From assembly GCA_964392305.1 (NCBI GenBank), contig CAYMPV010000028.1, positions 19,631 through 83,630 of the forward strand: a stretch of 64,000 bases of DNA, read 5' to 3'. Below the pieces are notes generated by a model. It did no database searches. It was given only the letters and a program-made list of their open reading frames with translations, and was not told the origin of the DNA. The stretch is from JACKIC01 sp964392305. Its GTDB lineage: Bacteria > Planctomycetota > UBA1135 > UBA2386. Position numbers and translations under genes: made by a program. Of the stretch, positions 18,068 to 27,646 are shown piece by piece (the first letter of the stretch is position 1; each line of letters opens with the position of its first letter).

Positions 18068-18114
18068 ACAGAGCTCCGGAAACATGGCTTCGGCCACGGT
18101 TTCCGGAGCTCTGT
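18068..18114 (+). terminator. long UUCG-capped hairpin directly after tRNA-Asp
   Basis: A perfect 16-pair stem (18068-18083 with 18099-18114, core GAGCTCCGG/CCGGAGCTC) starts three bases after the tRNA CCA. Its 15-base loop contains a further TGGC-TTCG-GCCA mini-hairpin with the very stable UUCG tetraloop. Only a weak GCATTT follows, so it may be a terminator without a full T run or a processing/stability element for the tRNA 3' trailer. The rest of the gap to 18220 shows nothing I can name. Confidence 0.65.
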
Positions 18115-18220
18115 GCATTTGTGGTTCGCCGCGGATCCGCCAGATTGCCCATTCGATCCAGGCGGTGACGTCACTTCCGCGAGGGCGGCCCTGCTGGCGC
18201 GCTACCCTTTCGGACCCGCC

Positions 18221-20947
18221 ATGACCGAAGACCGCCTCGCCGAACTCGTCGTCGAATGTTCCGAGCGCCTCGAGCGCGACGGGCCGACCGCGGTCGAGGA
18301 TCTGTGTCGGCAGCATCCCGAGTTCGCCGCCGATCTACGCGCCGCGATCGAACCGCTGCTCGCTTATGGGCTCGTCGGCAGCACGGTCGGCGCCGGGCGG
18401 CCTTCGCAGGTGGGTGAGTTCGAGATCGTCGGCGAACTCGGCCGCGGCGGCATGGGCGTGGTCTACGCGGCGCGCCAGCCGTCGTTGAACCGCACCGTGG
18501 CCCTCAAGGTGCTGGCCACGCCGCTCGGAGTCGACGAGGCGTCGCTGGAACGATTCCGGCGCGAAGGCGCGAACGCGGCCCGCCTGCAGCACCGCGGCAT
18601 CGCCCAGGTCTACGCGGTCGGCAGCGTCGAAGGCTGTCACTACCTGGCGATGGAACGCATCGATGGGGCACCGCTCGACCGCGTCTTCGGCGAATTGCGC
18701 AGCCGGCCGGTCGGTTCGCTGCACGAAGGGTCGCTGCGCTACGCCGTCGCGCAGCTGCAGGGTGTGCATGCCGAAGTCGCCCAGGAGCGTCATGAGCACG
18801 GTCGCGGCTTCGTGCGCGCCGCGGTGCAGGTCGGCATCGAGGTCGCCGAAGCGCTCGCCGCGGCGCATGCGCAGGGTGTGGTGCATCGCGACGTCAAGCC
18901 GTCCAACGTGATGATGCGCCGCGACGGTTCGGTGGTGCTCACCGACTTCGGACTGGCGCGGCATCGCGACGATCCGAGTCTGACGCGATCGGGAAGCTTC
19001 GCCGGCACGCCGTTCTACACCTCGCCCGAACAGGCCGCGGCCCGCGCCGACATCGATCATCGCACCGACCTGTTCTCGTTCGGCGCACTGCTCTACGAAC
19101 TGTTGACGCTGCAGCAGCCGTTCTCGGGCAGCAACACGACCGAGGTGTTGCGCAACATCCAGGTGCGAGAGCCCGCCGATCCGCGCCGCAAGAACACCAA
19201 TGTGCCGCGCGATCTGGTGGCGATCCTGCAGCGTCTGCTCGAGAAGGAACCCGCGCGGCGTTATGCGACGGCCGATGCGGTCGTCGCCGACCTGCGGGCG
19301 TTCCTCGACGGCAGGCCGGTGTCGGTGCGGCCGATCACCGTTCCCGGTCGACTGCTGCGCTGGATGCGGCGGCAACCGCAGCAGGCCGCGTTGGTCGCCG
19401 CGCTCGTCCTCGGCCTGCCGGCGCTGGTCGCGCTCGGCAGTTACGTGTGGTCGACGCGCGACCAGGTGATCGCCGCCGAACGCAGGCAGCGCGACGACGC
19501 CGCCCAGGACGCGATCCTCGCCGGCTACATCGCGCTCGGCGAGGCGCGCACCGATGAAGGTGAGGCGCTGTTGCGACAGGCGTTGCAGTGGCGGCGCGAT
19601 GACGCCGAGGCTTGGGCCGGTCTGGCACAGGCGGCGTTGCGGCGGGATGTCGCGGCGGCGAACGCGCTGCTCGCGGAGCTGCAACAGCATCCGGAACTGG
19701 TCGCTGCCAGCCGCGGTGTGCAACGCTGTCGTGCCGAGCTGCTCGAGAAGGTCGGGCGCGGGGACGAAGCGGCCGCGGAGCTCGCTCGCCTTGGGCCGCC
19801 GACGGAGGCGCTCGAGTCGTTCTGGGTCGGCATGCGCCAGATGGCGCGGGTTCTCGGACAGGACAAGGTCGACGAGACCAAGGCCGCCTACAGCCACCTG
19901 CTCGATGCCGTGGTGCAGGCACCGCAGGCGCGGCCGGCGTTCCTCTACTGGCTCGCGGTGGCTGCGGGAGAACTCGAGGACGAGGCCGGGGCGCGTCGTG
20001 CCGCGCGCGCGCTGCAGACGTTCTGGCCCGATTCGGGCTACGCGTGGTCGGGCGTCGGGCTGGCCCTCAATCGCGTCGATCCGGACGCCGCGATCGCCGC
20101 CTACCGTCGCGCCTTGCAGTTGTTGCCGGAGATGGTGACGGTGCGCAACAACCTCGCCAATGCGTTGGATCGGGCCGGGCGACGGCAGGAGAGCATGGCC
20201 GAGTTCCGCGAGTTGTTGCGGCTGAGGCCCGACTACGCCACCGCGCATTACAACCTGGGGCGGGCGCTGTTCTACGAACAGCAGCTCGACGAAGCGGCGC
20301 GGCATCTGCAGCGCGCCGTCGATCTGGCGCCCGACGAACGGCGCTTCCAGCACTACCTGAGCTGGTGCCTGTTGACGCAGAAGCGCTTCGCGGAATCGCT
20401 CGCTGCCGCTGCCGCGGCCACCGTGGTGCTGCCCGACGACGCGTTGATGTGGCGCGACCTGGCGCGTGCCCACCTGGCGATGCACGACATCGCTGCCGCC
20501 GAACGCGCTGCTGCCAGGGCGATCGAGGTTTCGTCGACCGATCCGGCCAACCACGACCTGATGGCCGAGGTGTTGCGCGCCAAGGGCGACCGTGAGGGGG
20601 CGCGTTCGAGTCTCGAACGGGTCGTCGCGTTGTCGCCGGCCGGGGTGCCCGAACAGCGTGCGCGTGAGGAGTTGGCCCGGTTCCTGGTCGGGGGCCGCGG
20701 CGTCGGCGGGCTGGATCCGGTGCGCGGCCTGCAGATCGCCGAAGAACTGGCCAATGCGGGCGGGCGGCGCGACCCGTGGGTGCTGGAACTGCTCGTCGAT
20801 GCCCACGTCGCCAACGGCGCAACGGCCCAGGCCGAGCGGGTCCTGGACGAGGCGTTGCGGCTGCTCGAGGCAGCGACGACACGCGATGCGCTGCGTCTGC
20901 GCGAGAGGCTGCAGGGTCGCCGGCCCGCGGCGAACGGCAAGCGTTGA
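18221..20947 (+). CDS. Ser/Thr protein kinase with C-terminal TPR repeats
   Basis: A 908-residue membrane kinase. The ATG at 18221 is preferred because the in-frame extension upstream runs through the hairpin and into the tRNA gene. An N-terminal helical segment (EDLCRQHPEFAADLRAAIE, about 28-46) precedes the kinase domain (about 66-365) with GRGGMGVVY, VALK, HRDVKPSN near residue 224, DFG near 245 and SPEQ. A membrane helix lies at about 387-408. The C-terminal half holds about ten TPR repeats, clearest at AIAAYRRALQLLPEMVTVRN and DEAARHLQRAVDLAPDERR. It probably senses or scaffolds partners outside the membrane and phosphorylates cytoplasmic targets. It converges on a sigma factor gene 13 bases downstream. 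Confidence 0.93.
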   Translation: MTEDRLAELVVECSERLERDGPTAVEDLCRQHPEFAADLRAAIEPLLAYGLVGSTVGAGRPSQVGEFEIVGELGRGGMGVVYAARQPSLNRTVALKVLATPLGVDEASLERFRREGANAARLQHRGIAQVYAVGSVEGCHYLAMERIDGAPLDRVFGELRSRPVGSLHEGSLRYAVAQLQGVHAEVAQERHEHGRGFVRAAVQVGIEVAEALAAAHAQGVVHRDVKPSNVMMRRDGSVVLTDFGLARHRDDPSLTRSGSFAGTPFYTSPEQAAARADIDHRTDLFSFGALLYELLTLQQPFSGSNTTEVLRNIQVREPADPRRKNTNVPRDLVAILQRLLEKEPARRYATADAVVADLRAFLDGRPVSVRPITVPGRLLRWMRRQPQQAALVAALVLGLPALVALGSYVWSTRDQVIAAERRQRDDAAQDAILAGYIALGEARTDEGEALLRQALQWRRDDAEAWAGLAQAALRRDVAAANALLAELQQHPELVAASRGVQRCRAELLEKVGRGDEAAAELARLGPPTEALESFWVGMRQMARVLGQDKVDETKAAYSHLLDAVVQAPQARPAFLYWLAVAAGELEDEAGARRAARALQTFWPDSGYAWSGVGLALNRVDPDAAIAAYRRALQLLPEMVTVRNNLANALDRAGRRQESMAEFRELLRLRPDYATAHYNLGRALFYEQQLDEAARHLQRAVDLAPDERRFQHYLSWCLLTQKRFAESLAAAAAATVVLPDDALMWRDLARAHLAMHDIAAAERAAARAIEVSSTDPANHDLMAEVLRAKGDREGARSSLERVVALSPAGVPEQRAREELARFLVGGRGVGGLDPVRGLQIAEELANAGGRRDPWVLELLVDAHVANGATAQAERVLDEALRLLEAATTRDALRLRERLQGRRPAANGKR

Positions 20948-20960
20948 GGGTTGCGTCCGG

Positions 20961-21575
20961 TCAGCGTGGCTCGTCCTGCACCCCGAGGCGGCGCAGGTTG
21001 CCGGACAGCTTGACGAGGGCGCGGCCCAGCAACATGCGGGTCGCGTCGACACTGCGGCCCATGACCTGGGCGGCCTCGTCGATCGGCAGTCCGGCAAGGC
21101 GCACGAGCGTGACGACCTCGCGATGATCGGGGTCGAGATCGTCGATGGCTGATTCGAGCTTGCCCAGATGTTCGCGCGCCATCGCCACGCGGCTCGGTGT
21201 GCCGACCTGTCGGTAGGCGCCCAGGATCGTCGATGCCCCGGCATCGTCGAGTGCCTGTTCGCGGCGCACGTCGCGCTGTTCACGTTGGTGGTAGCGGGCC
21301 TTCTCGGCGATCTTGTTGCGCGCGGCCAGGAACAGCCAGGAACGGAACTGCGCCTCACCGCGGAACTCGAAGCTGCTCTGCGCCAACAGGCCGCGACACA
21401 CCGACTGCACCAGATCCGAGACCGACTCGCGAAGCCGCAGCTCCGGCGAAAGGTGGGCGCGCACGAAGGCGCGCAACCGCGGCAGTTCCTCGGCGAGCAG
21501 TTCGTCGAGCACGGGCTCGCCCCGCAGGGCCCGGGTCACAGCGGAGTCGCCGGGAGAGTTGGACGCTGGTGTCAC
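20961..21575 (-). CDS. ECF-type RNA polymerase sigma factor, kinase- and ppk-associated
   Basis: A 204-residue sigma-70 family factor with region 2 (RESVSDLVQSVCRGLLAQ, FRSWLFLAARNKIAEKAR, about 50-110) and region 4 (DDLDPDHREVVTLVRLAG, PIDEAAQVMGRSVDATRMLL, about 140-195). The start is set to GTG at 21575 because it overlaps the ppk1 stop as GTGA; a longer frame continues upstream within ppk1 in another phase. It lies between polyphosphate kinase, with which it is coupled, and a convergent Ser/Thr kinase, suggesting a link between polyphosphate or stress and the sigma regulon. Confidence 0.9.
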   Translation of the reverse strand: MTPASNSPGDSAVTRALRGEPVLDELLAEELPRLRAFVRAHLSPELRLRESVSDLVQSVCRGLLAQSSFEFRGEAQFRSWLFLAARNKIAEKARYHQREQRDVRREQALDDAGASTILGAYRQVGTPSRVAMAREHLGKLESAIDDLDPDHREVVTLVRLAGLPIDEAAQVMGRSVDATRMLLGRALVKLSGNLRRLGVQDEPR

Positions 21576-23836
21576 CCTTTCTTGCGCTTCTTGCGTTTGC
21601 CAGGATTGAGTCCGGAGGTCTCGATCGGGTCCGGCTGCTTCTGCGTCAACTCGAGCAGAGCCTGCTGGCTGCGGCGAGCGGGGGCGTCCTTGTCGCGCAC
21701 GATGCGCACGCTGCTGCCGTCGGGCAGCACTCGCCGCGCCTTGACGTTGTCGCCGAGGGACATGTCGATCACCTCTTCGACGATACGCCGCTTGAGCTCG
21801 GGGTCGTAGACCGGAGTTGCGACTTCGACGCGGCGGTCCAGGTTGCGCACCATCCAGTCGGCCGATGACAGGTAGACGAGCGGGTTGCCGGCGTTCTCGA
21901 AGTAGTAGACGCGGCTGTGTTCGAGGAAGCGGTCGACGATCGAGACGACGGTGATGTTGTCGCTGAGGCCGGGCACGCCAGGACGCAGGCAACAGACGCT
22001 GCGCACGCACAGCTGCACCTTGACGCCGGCGCGGGACGCCTCGTAGAGCGCCGAGATGATCGTCGGGTCGGCGAGGTTGTTGAGCTTGGCTTTGATTGCG
22101 GCCGGGCGACCGGCCTTGAGGTTCTCGATCTCGCCGCGGATCAGCACCAGCAGCTTGTCGCGCAACGTGAACGGGGCCACCAGCAGGTGCTCCATCAGCG
22201 GCACCCGGGTGTAGCCCGTGATCATGTTGAAGGTCTCGGCGACCTCTTCGCCGAGGTCGGCGCGCGCCGTGATCAGGCCGAGATCGGTGTAGAGACGCGC
22301 CGTGGTCGGGTTGTAGTTGCCGGTGCCGATGTGGCAGTAGCGGCGCAGGCCGTCGTCTTCGCGGCGCACCACCAGCGTGCACTTGGCGTGTGTCTTCATG
22401 CCGACGATGCCGTACACGACGTGCACGCCGGCCTGTTCCATGCGCCGCGCCCACAGGATGTTGGCTTCCTCGTCGAAGCGCGCTTTGAGCTCGACGATCG
22501 CCGTCACCTGCTTACGCAGCTGCGCCGCTTCGATCAGCGACTCGACCATCGGGTTGCGGCTGCCCGCACGGTAGATCGTCTGCTTGATGGCGAGCACCTT
22601 GGGGTCGCGCGCCGCGAGCCGCACGAAGTCCTCGACCGTCGAGAACGACTCGTACGGGTGGTGCAGCAGCACGTCGCCATCGCGCAGGTCGAGGAACATC
22701 TCGTCGGCGGTGGCCCAGGTCACGGCGCGGCGCGGTTGGGCCGGCGGGTCCTTCAGCTCAGGGTTCTCGATGATCGCATACAGCTCCATGATGCGACTGA
22801 GGTTCACCGGGCCGTCGCAGTAGTAGACGTCGTCCATCTCGAGCGCGAACGCCTTGAGGAAGCGGTCGACGACGTCGGGGTGCGCGCCGGTGTCGATCTC
22901 GAGCCGCACCGGCTCGCCGCGGCGACGTTTGACGAGCTCCTTCTCGATCGAACTCATCAGGTCGGTGCCCTGCATCTCGTCGACGTCGAGGTTGCTGTCG
23001 CGCGTGACCCGGAACGTGCTCGAGTGCACGACCTCGAGGCCTGCGAACAGCGCACCGAGATTGGCCTGCACGATGTCGGCGGTGAACACGTAGGCGCGTT
23101 CGCCTTCGATCTCGGGCAGCCGCAGCACGCGCGGCAGGGTGCGCGGCACCTGCACCACGGCCATGCGGTGGGTGCGGCGCTGCTGGCGCGGATCGGACAG
23201 CAGCACGACGAGGTTGAGCGACTTGTTGAGCAGCACCGGGAACGGGTGCGCAGGGTCGACCGCCAGCGGCGTCAGGATCGGGTAGATCTCCTTCTGGAAG
23301 TAACCTTCGACCCACTTCAGCTGGCCGGGGTTGAGGTGGCGGATCTCCCGGAACGGCACGCCGCTCGAAGTCAGCAGCGGCACCAGACGGTCGCACCAGG
23401 TGCGGTGCATGAGCTCGTGGAAGGTGTGGGCGTCGGCGCGCACGCGCGCCAGTTCTTCCTGCGGCTTGATGCCGTCGGGGTTGTCACCCTGCAGGCCAGC
23501 GTCGACGAGCTCCATCACGCCGGCGACGCGGATCTCGAAGAACTCGTCGAGGTTGCTGCTCGAGATGGCCAGGAACTTGACGCGTTCGAGCAGCGGGTTG
23601 CTGTCGTCCTGCGCCTCCTCGAGCACACGGCGGTTGAACCACAGCCACGACTGTTCGCGGTTGAGGAACAGGGTGGTGCGATCGAGGGAGTTGAGCGGCG
23701 CGGCGACCGGCGTCTGGGCGCCGTCGCCGCCGAGCGAACCGCCGCCCCCCGCGGGGCCGTGGTCGGCCTGGCGCTGGCTGCGCCCGAACAACTCGTCGGG
23801 CGGCACGAATCCTCGAGAATGCGGCAGTTCGGTCAT
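21572..23836 (-). CDS. ppk1: polyphosphate kinase 1
   Basis: Catalyses reversible transfer of the ATP gamma-phosphate to polyphosphate. About 754 residues with the four Ppk1 domains in order: N (LNREQSWLWFNRRVLEEAQD, about 60-165), head, C1 with the autophosphorylated His in YCHIGTGNYNPTTARLYT (near residue 502), and C2 with FLEHSRVYYF. A basic KRKKRKKG tail closes the protein. I chose ATG 23836, which has GGAGA upstream; an ATG at 23947 in the same frame would add 37 poorly conserved residues. The gene is divergent from pilT (202-base gap, no clear promoter seen) and its stop overlaps the GTG of the sigma gene. Confidence 0.97.
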   Translation of the reverse strand: MTELPHSRGFVPPDELFGRSQRQADHGPAGGGGSLGGDGAQTPVAAPLNSLDRTTLFLNREQSWLWFNRRVLEEAQDDSNPLLERVKFLAISSSNLDEFFEIRVAGVMELVDAGLQGDNPDGIKPQEELARVRADAHTFHELMHRTWCDRLVPLLTSSGVPFREIRHLNPGQLKWVEGYFQKEIYPILTPLAVDPAHPFPVLLNKSLNLVVLLSDPRQQRRTHRMAVVQVPRTLPRVLRLPEIEGERAYVFTADIVQANLGALFAGLEVVHSSTFRVTRDSNLDVDEMQGTDLMSSIEKELVKRRRGEPVRLEIDTGAHPDVVDRFLKAFALEMDDVYYCDGPVNLSRIMELYAIIENPELKDPPAQPRRAVTWATADEMFLDLRDGDVLLHHPYESFSTVEDFVRLAARDPKVLAIKQTIYRAGSRNPMVESLIEAAQLRKQVTAIVELKARFDEEANILWARRMEQAGVHVVYGIVGMKTHAKCTLVVRREDDGLRRYCHIGTGNYNPTTARLYTDLGLITARADLGEEVAETFNMITGYTRVPLMEHLLVAPFTLRDKLLVLIRGEIENLKAGRPAAIKAKLNNLADPTIISALYEASRAGVKVQLCVRSVCCLRPGVPGLSDNITVVSIVDRFLEHSRVYYFENAGNPLVYLSSADWMVRNLDRRVEVATPVYDPELKRRIVEEVIDMSLGDNVKARRVLPDGSSVRIVRDKDAPARRSQQALLELTQKQPDPIETSGLNPGKRKKRKKG

Positions 23837-24038
23837 GGGTGCGGTCTCCGCCGGGCATTGCAACCCAGGCGCGACGTCGGGGCCATCGCTACGACCTCCC
23901 TTCACTGTATCTTCATCGGCGCTGCGCCGCGTCTCGCTGTGGGCCATGCGCTCGGGCGCTGGTCAAGAACGACGCGCGACCTTCCGATTCCCTGCCCGCA
24001 AGGGTCGGAGCGGCGCCACACGATCGGGGGGAGTGCGC

Positions 24039-25250
24039 GTGACGTTGGACATCCAAGAGTTGCTGCGAAGCATGGTTGGCAAGGGCGCTTCGGATCTGCA
24101 CGTGAAGGCCGGCAGTTGCCCGGGCTTCCGCATCGACGGCGAGGTGCAACCGCAGGAGGAATACGGCCGGCTGACGCCGGACATGACCGCGGCGCTGGCC
24201 CGGCAGATGATGTCGCCCGAGCAGTGGGAGCGCTTTCAGAACGAGAAGGACATCGACTTCTCGCACGCGGTGAAGGACCTGGCGCGGTTCCGCGTCAACG
24301 CCCTGCACCAGCGCAACGCCATCGGCCTGGTCGTGCGTCAGATCCCGGACGAGATCCCCGACTACCGCAAACTCGGCTTGCCGCAGATCTGCCTCGACCT
24401 CGCCGCCAAGCCGCGCGGACTGGTGCTCGTCACCGGGCCGACCGGGTCCGGCAAGTCGACCACGCTCGCGGCGATGATCGACTTCATCAACCAGACCGAG
24501 CACGGCCACATCCTGACGATGGAGGACCCGCTCGAGTTCGTGCACCCGGACAAGCAGTGCTTCGTGACCCAGCGCCAGATCGGCCAGGATTGCTCGTCGT
24601 TCCGCGAAGGCCTGCGCCGCGCGCTGCGCCAGGACCCGGACGTGATCCTGATCGGTGAGATGCGCGATCTCGAGACGATCTCGATGGCCATCACCGCGGC
24701 CGAGACCGGCCACCTGGTGTTCGGCACGCTGCACACGACCAGCGCGATCTCGACGGTCGATCGCATCATCGACGTGTTCCCGACCGACGCCCAGCAGCAG
24801 GTGCGGGTGCAGCTCGCCGGCACGTTGCAGGGCGTGGTGTCGCAGACGTTGGTGCCCAAGATCGGCGGCGGCCGCGTCGCCGCGCGGGAGATCCTGGTCG
24901 CCACCGACGCCGTGCGCTCGCTGGTGCGCGAGGCCAAGTCGGCGCAGATCCTCAACCTGATGCAGACCGGCAAGCAGCACGGCATGAGCACGCTCGAGGA
25001 CGAACTGCTGCGGTTCTACGCCGAGGGCCTGATCTCGGCCGACGACACCGTTGCCAAGGCCAACCGCCCCGACGACGTGCGCCGCCGCCTGGGTGACATC
25101 CGCCCCAAGCAGCAGCAGCCGGTCGGTGCCTCGATGGGCATGTCGATGCGGTCCTCGGCGCCCGAGCCAAGGCCGGCTGCCGCACCCCAGCCGGGGCTCG
25201 GTAGCTACGGCGGCGTGCAGGGCCTCAAGGTTCGCGGCCCGAGCCGCTGA
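24039..25250 (+). CDS. pilT: type IV pilus retraction ATPase PilT
   Basis: A 403-residue hexameric ATPase that powers pilus retraction in twitching motility. Visible are the N-terminal PAS-like domain (SDLHVKAGSCPGFRIDGEV), Walker A GPTGSGKST at about 133-141, the Asp box (TMEDPLEFVH), Walker B DPDVILIGEMRD, the His box HLVFGTLHTTSA, and the PilT-type C-terminal block AVRSLVREAKSAQILNLMQT that separates PilT from PilB. A Gln/Pro/Met-rich tail of about 50 residues is extra. GTG at 24039 is chosen because GGGGGAG lies five bases before it. No other pilus gene is in the window. Confidence 0.95.
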   Translation: MTLDIQELLRSMVGKGASDLHVKAGSCPGFRIDGEVQPQEEYGRLTPDMTAALARQMMSPEQWERFQNEKDIDFSHAVKDLARFRVNALHQRNAIGLVVRQIPDEIPDYRKLGLPQICLDLAAKPRGLVLVTGPTGSGKSTTLAAMIDFINQTEHGHILTMEDPLEFVHPDKQCFVTQRQIGQDCSSFREGLRRALRQDPDVILIGEMRDLETISMAITAAETGHLVFGTLHTTSAISTVDRIIDVFPTDAQQQVRVQLAGTLQGVVSQTLVPKIGGGRVAAREILVATDAVRSLVREAKSAQILNLMQTGKQHGMSTLEDELLRFYAEGLISADDTVAKANRPDDVRRRLGDIRPKQQQPVGASMGMSMRSSAPEPRPAAAPQPGLGSYGGVQGLKVRGPSR

Positions 25251-25305
25251 TTTCGCGGCGAAGTCGCCAACGGCGTGCGGGTGGGTTCCGTAAGGTGCCG
25301 CCCGC

Positions 25306-27498
25306 ATGTTGCTTGGGCGTCTGCTGTTGTTCGTGTTGGCCGGGGCTGCGGCGCGCGCCCAGGATCCGGCCGCAGAACCCGCCGCGCAGCGCCTGCGTAA
25401 GGTCGCCCAGGTGGGTCGCGTCGCCGTGGGTGACGCGCCGAAGATCGACGGGCGCCTCGACGATGCGTGTTGGCGCGATGCGCCGGCCATCGGCGAGTTG
25501 ACCATGGTCGAGCCGTGGGAAGGGCGCGCGCCGACCCGGCCGACCGTGGTCAAGTTGCTGCACGACCGCGAACGTCTCTATCTCGCCCTGTGGTGCTACG
25601 AAGAGCCCGACGCGGTGATCGCCTCGATGCGCGCGCGCGACGCGCAACTGGATCCCGACGACCGGGTGGAGATCGTGCTCGATCCGCTGGAGAGCCGGCA
25701 GATCGCCTACTTCTTCCAGGTCGGCGCCGCCGGTTCGATCGGCGACGGCCTGATCTCGGCGAACGGCAACAAGTTCGACAAGCCCTGGGACACGATCTGG
25801 AGCGGCCAGGTCACGCGCAGCGACGAGGGTTGGTTCGCGGAGCTGGCGATCCCGTTCCGCAGCCTGCCGCGGCGCGAGGGGGCGCGCACCTGGGGCTTCA
25901 ATCTGCGTCGCCATGCGCGCGCGCGCAACGAGGCCTATCAGTGGGACAACGCGCGGCAGCAGGTCAGCTTCTTTCGGCCCAGTGAACTCGGCACGATCGA
26001 AGGCTTCGGCGAGGTCGACGCCGGGATCGGTGTGGACGTGGTGCCGTACGTGTCGACCAACCTGTCGCGCGACCGCAGCGCGGCCGACGACGGCTGGGAC
26101 TCCGACCTCGACGCGGGCGGCGAGATCTACTGGCGCATCACGCCGTCGATGAAGCTGGCGACGACGGTGTTCACGGACTTCGCCGAGACCGAGGCGGACG
26201 GTCGGCAGATCAACCTGAACCGCTTCCCGTTGTTCTTCCCCGAGAAGCGCGACTTCTTCCTCGACGGCTCAGGCTACTTCGCCTTCGGCGCCAGCGACGC
26301 GGCCAGCACCACGTTCCTGCCGTTCTTCTCGCGCCGCATCGGCCTGGGCAGCGACGGCACGCCGATCCCGCTGCTCGGGGGCATCAAGCTCACCGGCCGC
26401 AGCGGGCCGTTCGAAGTCGGCCTGCTCGACGTCGTGGCCGACGACTCGCCGCTGACCGACCGCGAGAACCTGGCCGTCGCGCGCGTGCGGTACTCCCTCG
26501 CCGAAGAGACCGCGGTCGGCGTCATCGCGACCAACGGCAACCCGCAGAGCACCGGCGACAACAGCGTGTTCGGCGCCGACTTCTACCATCGCTGGCCGCG
26601 GTTCGTCGGTGACCTTGATCTGCAGGTGCAGCTCGACGTGGCCGGTTCGAACGGCGCCGGCGACGGCACCGATGGCGAGAGTTTCGGCGTCGATCTGCGG
26701 TCCCGCGGTCGCGAGTGGCAGTTCGAGGTGGGCACGCGCTGGATCGGCGAACACTTCACCCCGGCGCTCGGTTTCGTCAGCCGGCGCGACACGCGCGCCG
26801 CGACGTTCGAAGCGGGTTACCGACCGCGCGTCGACGAGGGCGGCGCGGTGCGCAACTGGATCATCGTCGGTTCGGCGAGTCGCAACGAGAGTTGGCACGG
26901 CGAACCGCAGGAGTCCCGGCTCGGCATCGACCAACTCGGTCTGCAGCTGCAGTCGGCGGACACGGCGTACGTGTTCGCCTACGACAAGTTCGAACGCGTC
27001 GAGACCGACTTCACGTTGTTCGGCGGCTCGACCACGGTCTTCGCCGGGGACTATCGCAACACGCGAGCCGGCGTGCGCCTGACCAGTTCGGAAGGTCGTC
27101 CGTGGAACGGCGACGTGCGCTTCGAGACCGGCGAGTTCTTCGATGGTCACAGCGACGACGTCGTGATCGAGGGTTCCTGGCGCACGTCGGCGCTGCTGCA
27201 CCTGGGCGCCAACTACCGTACGACGCGCGTCGATCTCGGGCCTGGCCGCGGCTTCACCACCCAGATCGGGGCCGCGCGCGTCGACCTGCACTTCACGTCG
27301 CGGCTGTCGGTCTACAACCTGGTCCAGTACGACAACGAGTCGAACGTGATCGGCTGGCAGAGCCGTCTGCGCTGGGTCTACGACGAGGGCTGCGACTTCT
27401 TCGCCGTGTTCGGCACGAGCTGGCTGCGTGAGGACGGCGCGGTGGCACCGGTCGAGCAGAGCCTTGCGCTCAAGCTGCAGCACACGCTGCGCTTTTGA
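25306..27498 (+). CDS. CBM9-like/DUF5916 outer-membrane protein
   Basis: A 730-residue exported protein: signal peptide to about residue 19 (ends ARAQ), an N-terminal carbohydrate-binding family 9-like domain at about 35-215 (PKIDGRLDDACWRDAP, DDRVEIVLDPL, GWFAELAIPFRSLP), then a long beta-strand-rich region with alternating aromatic residues ending in Phe, as expected for an outer-membrane barrel. The block NRFPLFFPEKRDFFLDGSGY is typical of the DUF5916 family. It probably binds saccharide or peptide outside the cell, but no reaction is known. It follows pilT by 55 bases and may be separately transcribed. Confidence 0.85.
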   Translation: MLLGRLLLFVLAGAAARAQDPAAEPAAQRLRKVAQVGRVAVGDAPKIDGRLDDACWRDAPAIGELTMVEPWEGRAPTRPTVVKLLHDRERLYLALWCYEEPDAVIASMRARDAQLDPDDRVEIVLDPLESRQIAYFFQVGAAGSIGDGLISANGNKFDKPWDTIWSGQVTRSDEGWFAELAIPFRSLPRREGARTWGFNLRRHARARNEAYQWDNARQQVSFFRPSELGTIEGFGEVDAGIGVDVVPYVSTNLSRDRSAADDGWDSDLDAGGEIYWRITPSMKLATTVFTDFAETEADGRQINLNRFPLFFPEKRDFFLDGSGYFAFGASDAASTTFLPFFSRRIGLGSDGTPIPLLGGIKLTGRSGPFEVGLLDVVADDSPLTDRENLAVARVRYSLAEETAVGVIATNGNPQSTGDNSVFGADFYHRWPRFVGDLDLQVQLDVAGSNGAGDGTDGESFGVDLRSRGREWQFEVGTRWIGEHFTPALGFVSRRDTRAATFEAGYRPRVDEGGAVRNWIIVGSASRNESWHGEPQESRLGIDQLGLQLQSADTAYVFAYDKFERVETDFTLFGGSTTVFAGDYRNTRAGVRLTSSEGRPWNGDVRFETGEFFDGHSDDVVIEGSWRTSALLHLGANYRTTRVDLGPGRGFTTQIGAARVDLHFTSRLSVYNLVQYDNESNVIGWQSRLRWVYDEGCDFFAVFGTSWLREDGAVAPVEQSLALKLQHTLRF

Positions 27499-27646
27499 GC
27501 CCGGGAGCACGACCGATCCGGTTGCCGGACGGCGTCGGCGAACTAAGACCCGGATCGAGACGGTCGCCATTCCCCCGTTTCCGCATACGGTAAACTCCTT
27601 GGCTTCACCCGACGTCGCCCGTCGGCCGGCCAGACCCGACAGAACC

